Position numbers and translations under genes: made by a program | Notes under the pieces: model-generated | Database searches by the model: none | The model's input: the letters and a program-made list of their open reading frames with translations, nothing else | What the model was told of the DNA's origin: nothing | DNA from: UBA4644 sp900555855 | GTDB lineage: Bacteria > Bacillota > Clostridia > Oscillospirales > Butyricicoccaceae | Direction: 5' to 3' | Assembly (NCBI GenBank): GCA_052289195.1 | Contig: DAWAJD010000006.1 | Coordinates: forward strand, 1 to 64,000 | DNA: 64,000 nt | Part shown: piece by piece, positions 36,383 to 45,826 of the stretch | How the letters are laid out: every line of letters starts with the position of its first letter | Numbering within the stretch: position 1 is the stretch's first letter

Positions 36383-39300
36383 TTACAGAAGGACGCCCTT
36401 GCCCGTCCGCAAAAACCAGACCCATTTTTCCGCCACGGGCCGGCCAAAGACCGCTTCCGCCGCTTTTTGATAAAGGGAGAGCTGCAGCGCGTGCTCCCCG
36501 GCCCGGGCCTCCTCCTGGCCGGGCGTCATCCGGTCTGTTTTGAAGTCCACGATGGTCAGGCCCTGCTCCTCAAAGAGCACCAGATCCATGGCGCCGTTCA
36601 ACAGGATCTGCTCCCCGGCGGGGCCGTTTTCCAGCAGCGTGTCTGCATCCAGCAGGACGCTGAACTCATATTCCCGCAGGACGCGCCCGGCCTGTTCCAT
36701 TCTCTTTGCCAGCTGGGACCGGGCAAAGGCAGCCACAGGCTCCGGCAGAAGCAGGCCCTCCTGCTCCTCCGTCAAAAAGCCCTTCTGCCGCAGCAGCGCC
36801 GCCTGCCGCAGCACGCCTTCCACTGTCTGACATTCCCGCAGCTCCGCCCGGCACAGGAGCCTGTGCATGGCCGTTCCCCGGGCCGCGGCTTTGAGATCCG
36901 GCCGGCGCAGCGGCGAAGGGTGATGATCCCGCGCCATGGGCCGTTCCGGCGCGCCGAAGATCTCGCCGGTCTCCGGGATGAGCTTTTTCAGGCCGGTGGG
37001 CGTCAGCTTGGAGGGCAGCGCCGCCGCGGCCAGATGGGCATAATGCACCCTGCTTTTGGCCGCCAGCGCATCCAGCGCTTCCGGCTCCGGCCCCTGCGCC
37101 GCTTCGTTTTCCGGGCTGCGGAGCGGCGCTGCGCCGCCCTCCGGGCAGATCTCCTCCAACTGATCCGGCCGGTAGACCCGGCAGACCAGCCGCTCTGCCG
37201 CGGCGTCCTTTCCCAGAGGGAAGCTTTCCGGGCAAAGCGCCCGCAGCGCGCCGCCGGCAGGATGCGTCAAAAGCGCTGCCAGCAGCCAGTTCATGGCATT
37301 ATCCTGCGCCGCCAGCCAGGCCGGGGCCGGTGCGCCGCCGCTCTCCCGGGCGATCCTCTGCACCTGCTCCGCAAGCTTGCCGCCGGACATCACCAGGATC
37401 AGCTTCTGCCGGGCCCTGGTCATTGCCACATAAAGCTTGCGCAGCTCCTCGCTCCGCAGCTCTCCCCGGGTATAGATCACAATAGCCTGCCGCAGCTGCG
37501 TCCGGTATTCGGCGTGCTCCGCCGGGCGGCGGAGCCGGAAGCCCAGGCCCAGATTCGGATGGAACATCACCGGCTTTCTCAGGTCCTCCTGATTGAACTG
37601 CTTGGAAAGATCCGGAACGATAACAAAGGGATATTCCAGCCCCTTGGACCGGTGGATGCTCATGAGCTGAACGCCGGTGCGCTCTCCCTCCGGAGGATCC
37701 AGATCCTTGTCCTCCGCCAGCTTTTGATCCATCCACTGCAAAAAGGCCCCCAGCCCGCCGGAAGCGCCGTCAAAGGGCCGGGCCAGCTCCAAAAGCCGGC
37801 TCAGGTTGCGCACCCGGGCCGGGCCCTGATCCAGCGCGCCAAACACGCTTTCCGCCCCGGTCAGGCTGTAGATCTGCCGGATCAGCGCAGAAAGGGGCCG
37901 CTCTCTGGCGCTTTCCGAATAGCGCTCCAGATCCAGCAGCAGCCGGGCGCACAGCAGCTCCGACGCCGCCAGCGCGTTCAGGCCGTCGATCAGGTCGCCC
38001 TCGCCCGCCGCCAGCCGCAGCTTTGCCAGCAGATCCGGCGAAGCCAGATACAGCGGCGAGCGCAGCACGGAGACCAGCGGGATATCCTGCCGCCGGTTCC
38101 AGATCAGCCGCAGCAGCGAAAGCATCACCGAGACCTCCACCGTCCCGAAAAACGCGCCGCCGCTGCCGCCGCAGGGGAGCTTTTCCTGCAGCAGCGCCTT
38201 TTGAAAGATCGGCGCCTTATTGGAAAAAGAGCTGAGCAGGATGGCCACATCCTCCGGTCTGGCCGCCCGGACGGTCCCGTCCTTTTCCGTCACGGTCTCC
38301 TCTGCCAGCAGCCGCTTCACCCGCTTTGCCGTCAGGCGGGCTTCCAGAACGCCGCGCCGCTCCTCCTCCTCGCCGGATTTTTCGCCGCAGTCCAGCAGCA
38401 GGACCTCCGAAGGCTGGCAGCCCGGCTGATCCGTGCAGCGGAGCCGCTGCTCTTCATCGTAATCCACGCCGCCGAACTCCCGGGTAATCAGCCGGGAAAA
38501 GCAATAATTGCAAAGCTCCAGGACCTCCTGCCGGGAGCGGAAGTTCTGGTTCAGCGCCAGCCTTTTCCGGCTGCCGCAGGCCGTTTCATAGGGCTCTGAG
38601 GACAGATAGCGATCCAGAAATATGTCCGGATCCGCCAGACGGAAGCCATAGATGCTCTGCTTCACATCGCCCACGAAAAAGGCGCTGTCCCCCGCCTGCC
38701 GCAGGGCGTTAAAGATCTGCTCCTGGATCTCATTGGTATCCTGATATTCGTCTACCAGCAGCTCCCGGATCCCCTGCCGCAGCTCCGCCGCCAGCGGCGA
38801 GGGGCCGCCGTCCTCCGCCTGCAGAAGGTGGAGGGCAAGATGCTCCAGATCGCTGAAGTCCAGCAGGTTTTTCTGCCGCTTCAGCGCCTGATACTGCTCC
38901 GTGAACTGCTGGGTCAGGCGGCAAAGCGCTTCCGCCATGGGGCGGCTCTCCCGGCCCTCTGCCAGCGTCCGGCGCACATCGCTGAAATAGATCTCCTTTT
39001 TCAGCAGCGGCACCAGCGCGGCAAACCGGTCCTTCCCGGCCTTGATCCGCGCCACAAACGCCTTGTCCTCATAGCGGCAGGGCGTCAGCCGGCCCTTGTC
39101 AAAGGTTTCCAGACAGGCACAGGCCGCGTCCCAGCCCTGCCGGATGCTTTCCTGCAGACGCAGGCCAAAGGACCGGTACTGTTCCAGCGTGGCGCGGTAT
39201 TTTTCCCAGACCTCCGGCACGGTCTCCGCTTCCGCGCAGATCCGTTCCAGCGCGGAAAGCTCATATTCCAGCCGGGAAGCGGCGGCGGCCTGCAGATATT

Positions 39301-39937
39301 TGCCCCAGCCGCTGCCCTCCGGCCCGGCGGCGCAGAGCTCCGGCAGCAGCGCCAGCATCCGCTCCGGCGCGGGATGGCTGCGCAAACGCTCATACAGCGC
39401 CAGCACCGTTTCTCCCAGCTTTTCATCCGACCGGCCCTCCGTCAGGCTGTCGCAGAGGGCGCGGAAATCCGTCTCGCCCCGGGCATAGGCCTGCTCCAGC
39501 ACCGCGGAGAGCGCCTGCTCCTTCAGCAGGGCGCACTGGGTCTCGTCGGCCAGACGGAAATCCGGATCCACGCCGCAGAGGGAAAAATGCTCCCGCAGCA
39601 GGCTCTGGCAGAAGGAATGGACCGTCTGGATCCGGCTGCTCCCCAAAAGGGCCAGCTGCCGCCGCAGGCCGCTGTCCTCCGGCCGCTCTGCCAGTCTGCG
39701 GTGAAGCTCGTCGCTGATCTTGGAGCGCATTTCCGCTGCGGCGGCGTTGGTGAAGGTCACCACCAGAAGCTCGTCGATCCCGCAGGGGTCTTTGGGATCG
39801 GTGATCCATTCCAATACCCGCTGCACCAATACCGCAGTCTTGCCGGAGCCTGCCGCGGCAGAGACGATGAGACTGCCGTTTCTGCTCCGGATCGCAGCCT
39901 GCTGCTGCGCCGTCCATGTTACCTGGCTCACAGCCAT
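36383..39937 (-). CDS. addA: ATP-dependent helicase/nuclease subunit A
   Basis: This 1184-residue helicase-nuclease is the AddA part of the AddAB end-resection machine for double-strand break repair. Walker A (SAAAGSGKTA) lies at about 26-35. Other SF1 motifs are LLVDEYQDTNEIQ, FVGDVKQSIYGFR and VQLMSIHRSKGLEYPFVIVPDL. The C-terminal RecB-like nuclease keeps GAMDLVLFEE and VDFKTDR. Length is typical. It overlaps addB by ten bases and ends at a bidirectional terminator. AddAB replaces RecBCD in Firmicutes. Confidence 0.97.
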   Translation of the reverse strand: MAVSQVTWTAQQQAAIRSRNGSLIVSAAAGSGKTAVLVQRVLEWITDPKDPCGIDELLVVTFTNAAAAEMRSKISDELHRRLAERPEDSGLRRQLALLGSSRIQTVHSFCQSLLREHFSLCGVDPDFRLADETQCALLKEQALSAVLEQAYARGETDFRALCDSLTEGRSDEKLGETVLALYERLRSHPAPERMLALLPELCAAGPEGSGWGKYLQAAAASRLEYELSALERICAEAETVPEVWEKYRATLEQYRSFGLRLQESIRQGWDAACACLETFDKGRLTPCRYEDKAFVARIKAGKDRFAALVPLLKKEIYFSDVRRTLAEGRESRPMAEALCRLTQQFTEQYQALKRQKNLLDFSDLEHLALHLLQAEDGGPSPLAAELRQGIRELLVDEYQDTNEIQEQIFNALRQAGDSAFFVGDVKQSIYGFRLADPDIFLDRYLSSEPYETACGSRKRLALNQNFRSRQEVLELCNYCFSRLITREFGGVDYDEEQRLRCTDQPGCQPSEVLLLDCGEKSGEEEERRGVLEARLTAKRVKRLLAEETVTEKDGTVRAARPEDVAILLSSFSNKAPIFQKALLQEKLPCGGSGGAFFGTVEVSVMLSLLRLIWNRRQDIPLVSVLRSPLYLASPDLLAKLRLAAGEGDLIDGLNALAASELLCARLLLDLERYSESARERPLSALIRQIYSLTGAESVFGALDQGPARVRNLSRLLELARPFDGASGGLGAFLQWMDQKLAEDKDLDPPEGERTGVQLMSIHRSKGLEYPFVIVPDLSKQFNQEDLRKPVMFHPNLGLGFRLRRPAEHAEYRTQLRQAIVIYTRGELRSEELRKLYVAMTRARQKLILVMSGGKLAEQVQRIARESGGAPAPAWLAAQDNAMNWLLAALLTHPAGGALRALCPESFPLGKDAAAERLVCRVYRPDQLEEICPEGGAAPLRSPENEAAQGPEPEALDALAAKSRVHYAHLAAAALPSKLTPTGLKKLIPETGEIFGAPERPMARDHHPSPLRRPDLKAAARGTAMHRLLCRAELRECQTVEGVLRQAALLRQKGFLTEEQEGLLLPEPVAAFARSQLAKRMEQAGRVLREYEFSVLLDADTLLENGPAGEQILLNGAMDLVLFEEQGLTIVDFKTDRMTPGQEEARAGEHALQLSLYQKAAEAVFGRPVAEKWVWFLRTGKGVLL

Positions 39938-42900
39938 TCCTCCTCTCCCTCCGGCCCGTTCCGGCGGAGCCGTTCCTCTTCCTCTTTTTCCAGCAGCTCC
40001 CGGACCGCCTTTTCTTCCAGCTTGGGAAGATAGCGCAGGCAGTCCTTTTCCATGGTGGTATCAAAATGGCAGGCCGCCCGGAAATCGCAGAACTTGCAGG
40101 CGTTTTCCTTCCAGTTGATCCGGTAGGGATCCGCTTCGATATCGCCGGCGCTGATCTGCCGGGCGATCCGCCGGAGGGTCTCTTCCGTCTTGTGCAGCAG
40201 TCCGTTCAGCTGCAGCGCCGAGACCAGAGAGGACCGCTCGCCAAAGGAGCCGTCCTTTTTCAGGGACACCGGCAAAAAGCGGAACCGCCCGCCGTGTTCC
40301 ATGGCTTCCAGAAGGTCTCCGTCGTCCCGCACCAGCCCGATGCGCCGCAGCTCCTGATCCAGCCGGCTCTGGAATTTTTCGTCCGTCTCCCCCGGCTCAC
40401 GGAAAAGATAGGGCGTCTTCGCCGGGACATACAGCGCGCCGCAGGGCTCCGTCCGCTGCACGCCGCCGCAGCCGGAAAAGCTGTCCAGCGCGGCGGGGCC
40501 GCTCTGCTTGAGCATCATCAGATAAAGGAACATCTGCAGATTCAGCCCGTAAAGCACATCGGAGAGCCGGAATTCCTTTTTCCCCGTCTTATAGTCCACG
40601 ACCTTCAGGTAGAGCGTATTGCCGCGGATATAACCATCCACCCGGTCGATCTTTCCGCTGACGGAGAGCATGACGCCGCCCTCCTGCAGCGTCAGCGGCG
40701 GCAGGTCTCCATGGTTCCGGCTGAAGTTCAGCTCAAAGCACACCGGGCGGAAGGCGCCGGCCTGGATCTCCTCCCATACATTTCCGGCGATCTGGCAGAC
40801 CATCCTTCCCGCTTCTGCGAAAAGCGCCAGAAAGCGGGCGGAACGCGGCCCCGGCGGAAGATGGTTTTCCAGATAATCATTCACATATTTTGCGGCCACG
40901 GCCTCCGGGACGGCGTCTGGCATATTGCAAAGCTCCCGCACGGTATGCTCCATCACATAATGCACAAAGGTCCCGATCTCCGGCGCGCCGAAGCGGGCCT
41001 GCCGCCGGGGCTGGGCCTTCAGGCCATACTGCATAAAATAGGAGAATCGGCAGGTGGAGACCTTTTCCAGCCGGGATGCGGTCATATTCAGCTGGCTTCC
41101 GTAAAGCTGCCGCACCAGCGCCGGATCATGCACCGGGCCCCGGGGCGCGCAGTCATAGGCCCGGAGACTTTGCAGAAACGCCGCCCGCTCCGGCCAGACT
41201 GTCAGCGCGGAAAGCGCCGCCTTTTCCACAGGGGAGGGGGAAAGCTCATTTGCTTTACACGCTGTTTCCATCAACGGTTCCTTCGCCGTCAGACGCAGCT
41301 GCTCCAAGGTTTCCTCCTGCTCGGGCGTGATGCTGCAAAGCTGGGCGATCCGGCGGAAAAGATAGCTTTGCCGGCAGGGGGAGCCGTCCGGCAGACGGCG
41401 GGGACAGGTCACCGCAAGGCTTTCCGCCGGCGCAGATACCGCCCTTGCCGCGCAGCACTGCTGCTGCCAGGCCCGCTCCTCCGCCTTTTGGGTCAGTTCG
41501 ATGCCCAGGCGTTCCAGCGCGGCCCGGTCTCCCTCGCCAAGGATGCTCAGGCTGGGCTTTTCCGGCGGGAAGACGCCCTCCTGTCCGCCCACGATGACCA
41601 CATGGCGCAGCCGTTCCTCCGGCAGACGCTCAAAGGAGACCGCCAGGACGCTGTCCAGCGAGGGCGGGATCGCGGAAACATCATACTGCCGCAGCACCAG
41701 CTTCAGCAGCTTGAGAAACTCCCGCCGGTCCATGGGCTCCTGCTCCAGCGCCGCAGAAAACTGCTCCAGCGCGTTCTGCAGGATCTGATACAGCTGCGCC
41801 GTCTCTGCGGCTTCCCGGCCAAAGCCTGCAAGCTGAAGCGCTTTACAGCGATCCTCCAAGTGTTCCTCCAGGCAGATCTGTTCATAATGCTCCTGCAGCG
41901 CGGCGGCAAACTGGCCCCCCGTTTTTGCCTTTGCCAGCGCCTGACGGAACGGCCCCAGCCAGGCTGCGATCCTGCTGCGGAGCGCTTCCAGCGCAGCCAG
42001 CCGTTCCGTCTCGTCCCGGGCCGGGAGCCCATAGCCGCAGGTGGGCGCGGTAAAGGGCTCCAGCCAGCGCTGGCCCCGGATCTGCCACTGAAAGCAATAA
42101 TTCTCCAGCCGGTCCAGCCCGTCCCGCGGTATGCCGCACAGGCCGCAGCGCAGCCAGGCGATCACGCTTTCGAAGGACAGTCCGTCCTCCAGCGCTTCCA
42201 GCGCGCCCAGCGCCGCCGCCAGCGCCGGCTTTTGCAGCAGATCGGTCTTTTCGCTGAGAAACAGCGGGATCTCATATTTTTCAAAGGCCGCAGCCAGCAG
42301 CGGGCCGTATTGCTCCAGATCGCCGCACACCACGGCCATCTCCCGCAGCCGGACGCCGGAAAGAGCCTTCTGCCGCAGCAGAGCGGCGGCCAGCTCACAC
42401 TCCTCGTTCGTCCCGGAAACCTCGTAAAGGCTGACGGCATTACAGTCCTTCCAGCCAGCGGATCCATGGTCAAACAGCGCTTCTCCCAGCGCCCCAATGA
42501 CGGGATCCTTTCCCGCTGGATCCGGCGAAAGCGCCTGCTGGACCGTCTCCACGCCGCAGCGGGCCGCCATGCGCTGCAGCCGCTGGATGGTCTTGCGCTG
42601 CTCTCCGTAGATCAGCCGGTCTTTGCCCAGCTGCAGCGCCGCCGTCACCCCCTCCGCCGCCTGCAAAAGCGCTTCCAGCATGGCATATTTCTGAGCCGTG
42701 AAGCCCTCGAAGCCCAGAATGCACAACTCCGTCTCCCGCACAAGGCCGCTCTCCGCCAGCCGGGCCGCAGCCAGATCGATCCGCGCGGAGGGATCCAGCG
42801 GCCCGTTTTGACAAAACGCCATGTATTGGGCGTAGATCAGCCCGAGATCGTGCAGCTTGGGTGACATTTTCTCCGCCTGCAGCAGCATCTCTGCCGAAAC

Positions 42901-43284
42901 GGAGCAGGCCTGCAGCTCCTTTACCGCCTCCAACAGCTTTTCCGTAAGCTGAGGCCGGCCCGCCTTCCGGTAATACTGCAGCGCGGAGCGCACCGCCGTC
43001 AGCGCCCGGTGCATGGTGAGGACCTGTCCGCCGGCGTCCATGGTCACCGCGCCGAAGCCCACCGCCTCCAGAACATCGTCCGTCAGCTTGCTGAAGGTGG
43101 TCACCTGGGCATATTCTCCCGCCCGGTTGCCGCAGCAGGCCAGAAGCGCCCGCTCCATCTGGTGGGAGCCGCTTTCCGGCACCAGCAGCAGCGAGCGCAG
43201 TCCGCGCTGTGCCCGGGATCGGATCCGATCCAGCAGCGCCTGTCTTCCGTCCCTGCCGGGAGCATAGGTCCATAGGGTCAGCAT
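39928..43284 (-). CDS. addB: ATP-dependent nuclease subunit B
   Basis: This 1118-residue partner of AddA recognises Chi-like sequences and contributes a second nuclease domain. The N-terminus lacks a perfect Walker A (it reads APGRDGRQAL), so ATPase activity is doubtful. The C-terminal nuclease has GKIDRVDGY and VVDYKTGKK. The iron-sulfur ligands are one Cys in STCRFSYFMQYGL and three in ACKFCDFRAAC. AGGAGG precedes ATG 43284. It is the first gene of the addB-addA operon. Confidence 0.95.
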   Translation of the reverse strand: MLTLWTYAPGRDGRQALLDRIRSRAQRGLRSLLLVPESGSHQMERALLACCGNRAGEYAQVTTFSKLTDDVLEAVGFGAVTMDAGGQVLTMHRALTAVRSALQYYRKAGRPQLTEKLLEAVKELQACSVSAEMLLQAEKMSPKLHDLGLIYAQYMAFCQNGPLDPSARIDLAAARLAESGLVRETELCILGFEGFTAQKYAMLEALLQAAEGVTAALQLGKDRLIYGEQRKTIQRLQRMAARCGVETVQQALSPDPAGKDPVIGALGEALFDHGSAGWKDCNAVSLYEVSGTNEECELAAALLRQKALSGVRLREMAVVCGDLEQYGPLLAAAFEKYEIPLFLSEKTDLLQKPALAAALGALEALEDGLSFESVIAWLRCGLCGIPRDGLDRLENYCFQWQIRGQRWLEPFTAPTCGYGLPARDETERLAALEALRSRIAAWLGPFRQALAKAKTGGQFAAALQEHYEQICLEEHLEDRCKALQLAGFGREAAETAQLYQILQNALEQFSAALEQEPMDRREFLKLLKLVLRQYDVSAIPPSLDSVLAVSFERLPEERLRHVVIVGGQEGVFPPEKPSLSILGEGDRAALERLGIELTQKAEERAWQQQCCAARAVSAPAESLAVTCPRRLPDGSPCRQSYLFRRIAQLCSITPEQEETLEQLRLTAKEPLMETACKANELSPSPVEKAALSALTVWPERAAFLQSLRAYDCAPRGPVHDPALVRQLYGSQLNMTASRLEKVSTCRFSYFMQYGLKAQPRRQARFGAPEIGTFVHYVMEHTVRELCNMPDAVPEAVAAKYVNDYLENHLPPGPRSARFLALFAEAGRMVCQIAGNVWEEIQAGAFRPVCFELNFSRNHGDLPPLTLQEGGVMLSVSGKIDRVDGYIRGNTLYLKVVDYKTGKKEFRLSDVLYGLNLQMFLYLMMLKQSGPAALDSFSGCGGVQRTEPCGALYVPAKTPYLFREPGETDEKFQSRLDQELRRIGLVRDDGDLLEAMEHGGRFRFLPVSLKKDGSFGERSSLVSALQLNGLLHKTEETLRRIARQISAGDIEADPYRINWKENACKFCDFRAACHFDTTMEKDCLRYLPKLEEKAVRELLEKEEEERLRRNGPEGEEEWL

Positions 43285-43311
43285 GCGTTCTCCTCCTGAG
43301 TCTTTTTTGCT

Positions 43312-43340
43312 ATTTTATCACAGTTTCCTCCGCTTGGCAC
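43312..43340 (-). promoter_or_regulatory. Probable sigma-A promoter of addBA
   Basis: GTGCCA at 43335-43340, 17-base spacer, TAAAAT at 43312-43317 on the minus strand. The -35 box is weak. Confidence 0.5.
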
Positions 43341-43390
43341 CTGTTTTTCGCAAAAAGTCCGCACAGCGGCCCTTTGCCCCCGCCCTTTTC

Positions 43391-43419
43391 TTGACCTGCC
43401 GCAGGATACCGGTTATAAT
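43391..43419 (+). promoter_or_regulatory. Sigma-A promoter of the glycosyltransferase-CsaB fusion
   Basis: TTGACC at 43391-43396, 17-base spacer, perfect TATAAT at 43414-43419. Confidence 0.82.
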
Positions 43420-43465
43420 AGGCTTGATCGTGCAAAACGATCCCGAAGCATTCTGGAGGCCTGTT

Positions 43466-45676
43466 ATGAAAATATTCCATGTTGCCGGCGGCGGCGACCG
43501 CGGCGGCGCGAAGACCCATATCCTTGCTCTCTGCTCCCGGCTGCAGAAGGAGCACGACCTGCAGCTGATCAGCCTGCGCTCCGGCGATTTTCCGGAGTCG
43601 GCCCAGGCTGCCGGCATCCGCACCACCACCTTTTTTTCCTGGTTCGTTCCCTATGATTATTACCGCCTGATCCGAAAGGTCCGGCGGGAAAAGCCGGAGA
43701 TCGTCCATTGCCACGGCGCCAAGGCCAACATTGCGGGCCTTCTGGTCAAGCTCTTCTGCCATACCACGGTGGTCTCCACCGTCCACAGCGACTATCAGCT
43801 GGATTATCTCAGCTCTCTGCCCAAGCGGCTCTCCATCGGCTTTCTGAACGCCAGAGCCCTGCGGCATATCGACTACTATGTCACCGTCTCCGAGCTGTTC
43901 AAGCAGATGCTCATTTCCCGGGGCTTTGACCCGCTGCGGTGTATGGTCATCTACAACGGCCTGGATTTTCAGGACAAGGCGGAGCCCTTCGACCGGGAGG
44001 CCTGGCTTCGTCAGGCCGGCATCGACTATCAGCCCGGCGATGTGGTCCTGGGGATCCTGGCCCGGCTGACGCCGGTAAAGGACATCCCCACCCTGCTCCA
44101 TGCCTTTGCGCAGGCCCGGAAGGAAGATCCGCGGCTCAAGCTGCTCATCGGCGGCGACGGAGAAGACGCGGAAAAGCTCAAGGTCCTGGCCCGGCAGCTG
44201 AAGCTGGGCACCAGCGTCAGCTTTATGGGCTGGGTCACCGATGTGAAGCACTTTTTTGCCGCCTGTGATATTGATGTGCTGTGCTCCATCTCCGAATCCT
44301 TCCCCTATTCCATTCTGGAGGGCGTTCGGGAGGGCTGCGCCGTCATCACCTCCGATGTGGGCGGCATGCGCCGTCTGATCGAACAGGGCGAGAGCGGCTA
44401 TATCTTCCATCCGGGAGACCGGGAGGCCTTTGCCCGGTATATTCTGGAGCTTTCCCGCGACGGGGAGAAGCGCCGCGCCTTTGCGCAGAAGCTCTATGAA
44501 CGGGCATCGCAGCTCTATTCTCTGGACAGCATGGCCGCCACGCAAAGCCAGATCTATGAGAACATCCGCCATCTGCAGTCGCTGCCCAAGCGCAGCGGCG
44601 TCCTGATCTGCGGCGCTTACGGCCGGGGCAATTCCGGCGACGAGGCCATCCTCCGGGCCATCATCACCTCCATGCGCTCCATCGACCCGCTGATGCCCCT
44701 GACCGTCATGACCCGCAAGCCCCGGGAGACCCGTCTGCTCTATGGCGTCCGGGCCATTTATACCTTCAATATCCCGCGGTTTCTCCGCTGCGCCCGGAAG
44801 ACGCAGCTCTTTATCAACGGCGGCGGCAGCCTGATCCAGGATTCCACCTCCAACCGTTCTCTTTACTATTACCTCTTCACCATCTGGGCCTCCCGCCATG
44901 CAGGCGCCCATGTGCTCATGTATGGCTGCGGCATCGGCCATGTGGCCCGGCCCTCAAACCGGCGGCTGGCCCGGCTGGTCCTGGACGACAGCGCCGAGCT
45001 GATCACCGTCCGGGACAGCATCTCCCTGGACGAGCTCCACGAGATGGGGATCACAAAACCCACCGTGCGGCCCTCTGCCGACCCGGCGCTGAGCCTTCAG
45101 CCCGCCCCGGAGGAAGACGCCTGTCAATATCTGCGGCAGCACGGGCTGGATCCCGACGGGCGCTACATCTGCTTCTCCATCCGCCAGTGGAAGGATTTTG
45201 ACAATTATCAGGCCTTTGCTGAAGCGGCGGACTACGCCTGGAGCACCTATGGGCTGGAGACGGTCTTTATGCCCATCGAGCAGCCCTCCGACATTCCTCC
45301 CTCCCAGAAAACGGCCCAGCTGATGCACTGCAGGAGCCATTTCCTGCCTGCGCCGGACTATGTGGAGCTGACCATGGCGGTGCTCCGGCGGATGAAGCTG
45401 GTCTGCGCCATGCGGCTCCATGCGCTGGTCTTTTCCGCCGCCGCCAATACGCCCTTCCTGGCGGTCTCCTACGATATCAAGGTCTCCAGCTTTATGAAAT
45501 ATGTGGGCAACCCCTCCTGCTGTGATCTGACGGAGGTCACCGGCGCGTTTCTCTGCCGGCAGATCGACCGGATCATGCGCCAGCCGGAGGATTATCAGAA
45601 TTATGTTCTCCGCCTGCAGGCGCTGGAGGCGGAAAACACCCGGGCCGCCCGGGAGCTGCTGGGCGCCGCAGAATAA
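43466..45676 (+). CDS. Fused family-4 glycosyltransferase and CsaB-like polysaccharide pyruvyltransferase
   Basis: A 736-residue cytoplasmic protein. Residues 1-370 form a GT-B glycosyltransferase: HVAGGGDRGGAKTH at the N-terminus, LARLTPVKDIPTLLHAF, and the donor-site E-x7-E in SISESFPYSILEGVREG. From about residue 375 (GAYGRGNSGDEAILRAI) to the end it is a CsaB-type pyruvyltransferase, with NGGGSLIQD, SIRQWKDFDNY and RLHALVFSAAAN. CsaB adds ketal pyruvate to secondary wall polymers, which then bind SLH-domain proteins. The fused N-terminal enzyme may make the sugar that is modified; that link is inference. GGAGG precedes ATG 43466, and a consensus promoter lies upstream. It is followed by a lipoprotein gene with its own promoter. 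Confidence 0.88.
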   Translation: MKIFHVAGGGDRGGAKTHILALCSRLQKEHDLQLISLRSGDFPESAQAAGIRTTTFFSWFVPYDYYRLIRKVRREKPEIVHCHGAKANIAGLLVKLFCHTTVVSTVHSDYQLDYLSSLPKRLSIGFLNARALRHIDYYVTVSELFKQMLISRGFDPLRCMVIYNGLDFQDKAEPFDREAWLRQAGIDYQPGDVVLGILARLTPVKDIPTLLHAFAQARKEDPRLKLLIGGDGEDAEKLKVLARQLKLGTSVSFMGWVTDVKHFFAACDIDVLCSISESFPYSILEGVREGCAVITSDVGGMRRLIEQGESGYIFHPGDREAFARYILELSRDGEKRRAFAQKLYERASQLYSLDSMAATQSQIYENIRHLQSLPKRSGVLICGAYGRGNSGDEAILRAIITSMRSIDPLMPLTVMTRKPRETRLLYGVRAIYTFNIPRFLRCARKTQLFINGGGSLIQDSTSNRSLYYYLFTIWASRHAGAHVLMYGCGIGHVARPSNRRLARLVLDDSAELITVRDSISLDELHEMGITKPTVRPSADPALSLQPAPEEDACQYLRQHGLDPDGRYICFSIRQWKDFDNYQAFAEAADYAWSTYGLETVFMPIEQPSDIPPSQKTAQLMHCRSHFLPAPDYVELTMAVLRRMKLVCAMRLHALVFSAAANTPFLAVSYDIKVSSFMKYVGNPSCCDLTEVTGAFLCRQIDRIMRQPEDYQNYVLRLQALEAENTRAARELLGAAE

Positions 45677-45690
45677 TTGTACCGTTTTTT

Positions 45691-45722
45691 GGCCAGCCTT
45701 CCATGGAGAGGGCTGGCCGTTT
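45691..45722 (+). terminator. Hairpin after the glycosyltransferase-CsaB gene
   Basis: GGCCAGCC pairs with GGCTGGCC, followed by GTTTCTG. The stem is good but the T run is weak, so some read-through is possible. Confidence 0.5.
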
Positions 45723-45753
45723 CTGAAAAAATCTGAAGAACCGCCCCCGCCCA

Positions 45754-45781
45754 TTGCGCGCCCTCCGGCTCCTTTTATAAA
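45754..45781 (+). promoter_or_regulatory. Probable promoter of the large lipoprotein gene
   Basis: TTGCGC at 45754-45759, 16-base spacer, TATAAA at 45776-45781. Confidence 0.55.
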
Positions 45782-45826
45782 ATAGGCTTAGCAAACCGCG
45801 CTTGCTGGAAGAAAGAAGGTCTTTTT

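Noticed and set aside
39916..42864. A 982-residue plus-strand open frame opposite addB
   Set aside because: A shadow of addB; composition is typical of antisense GC-rich DNA and it has no ribosome binding site.
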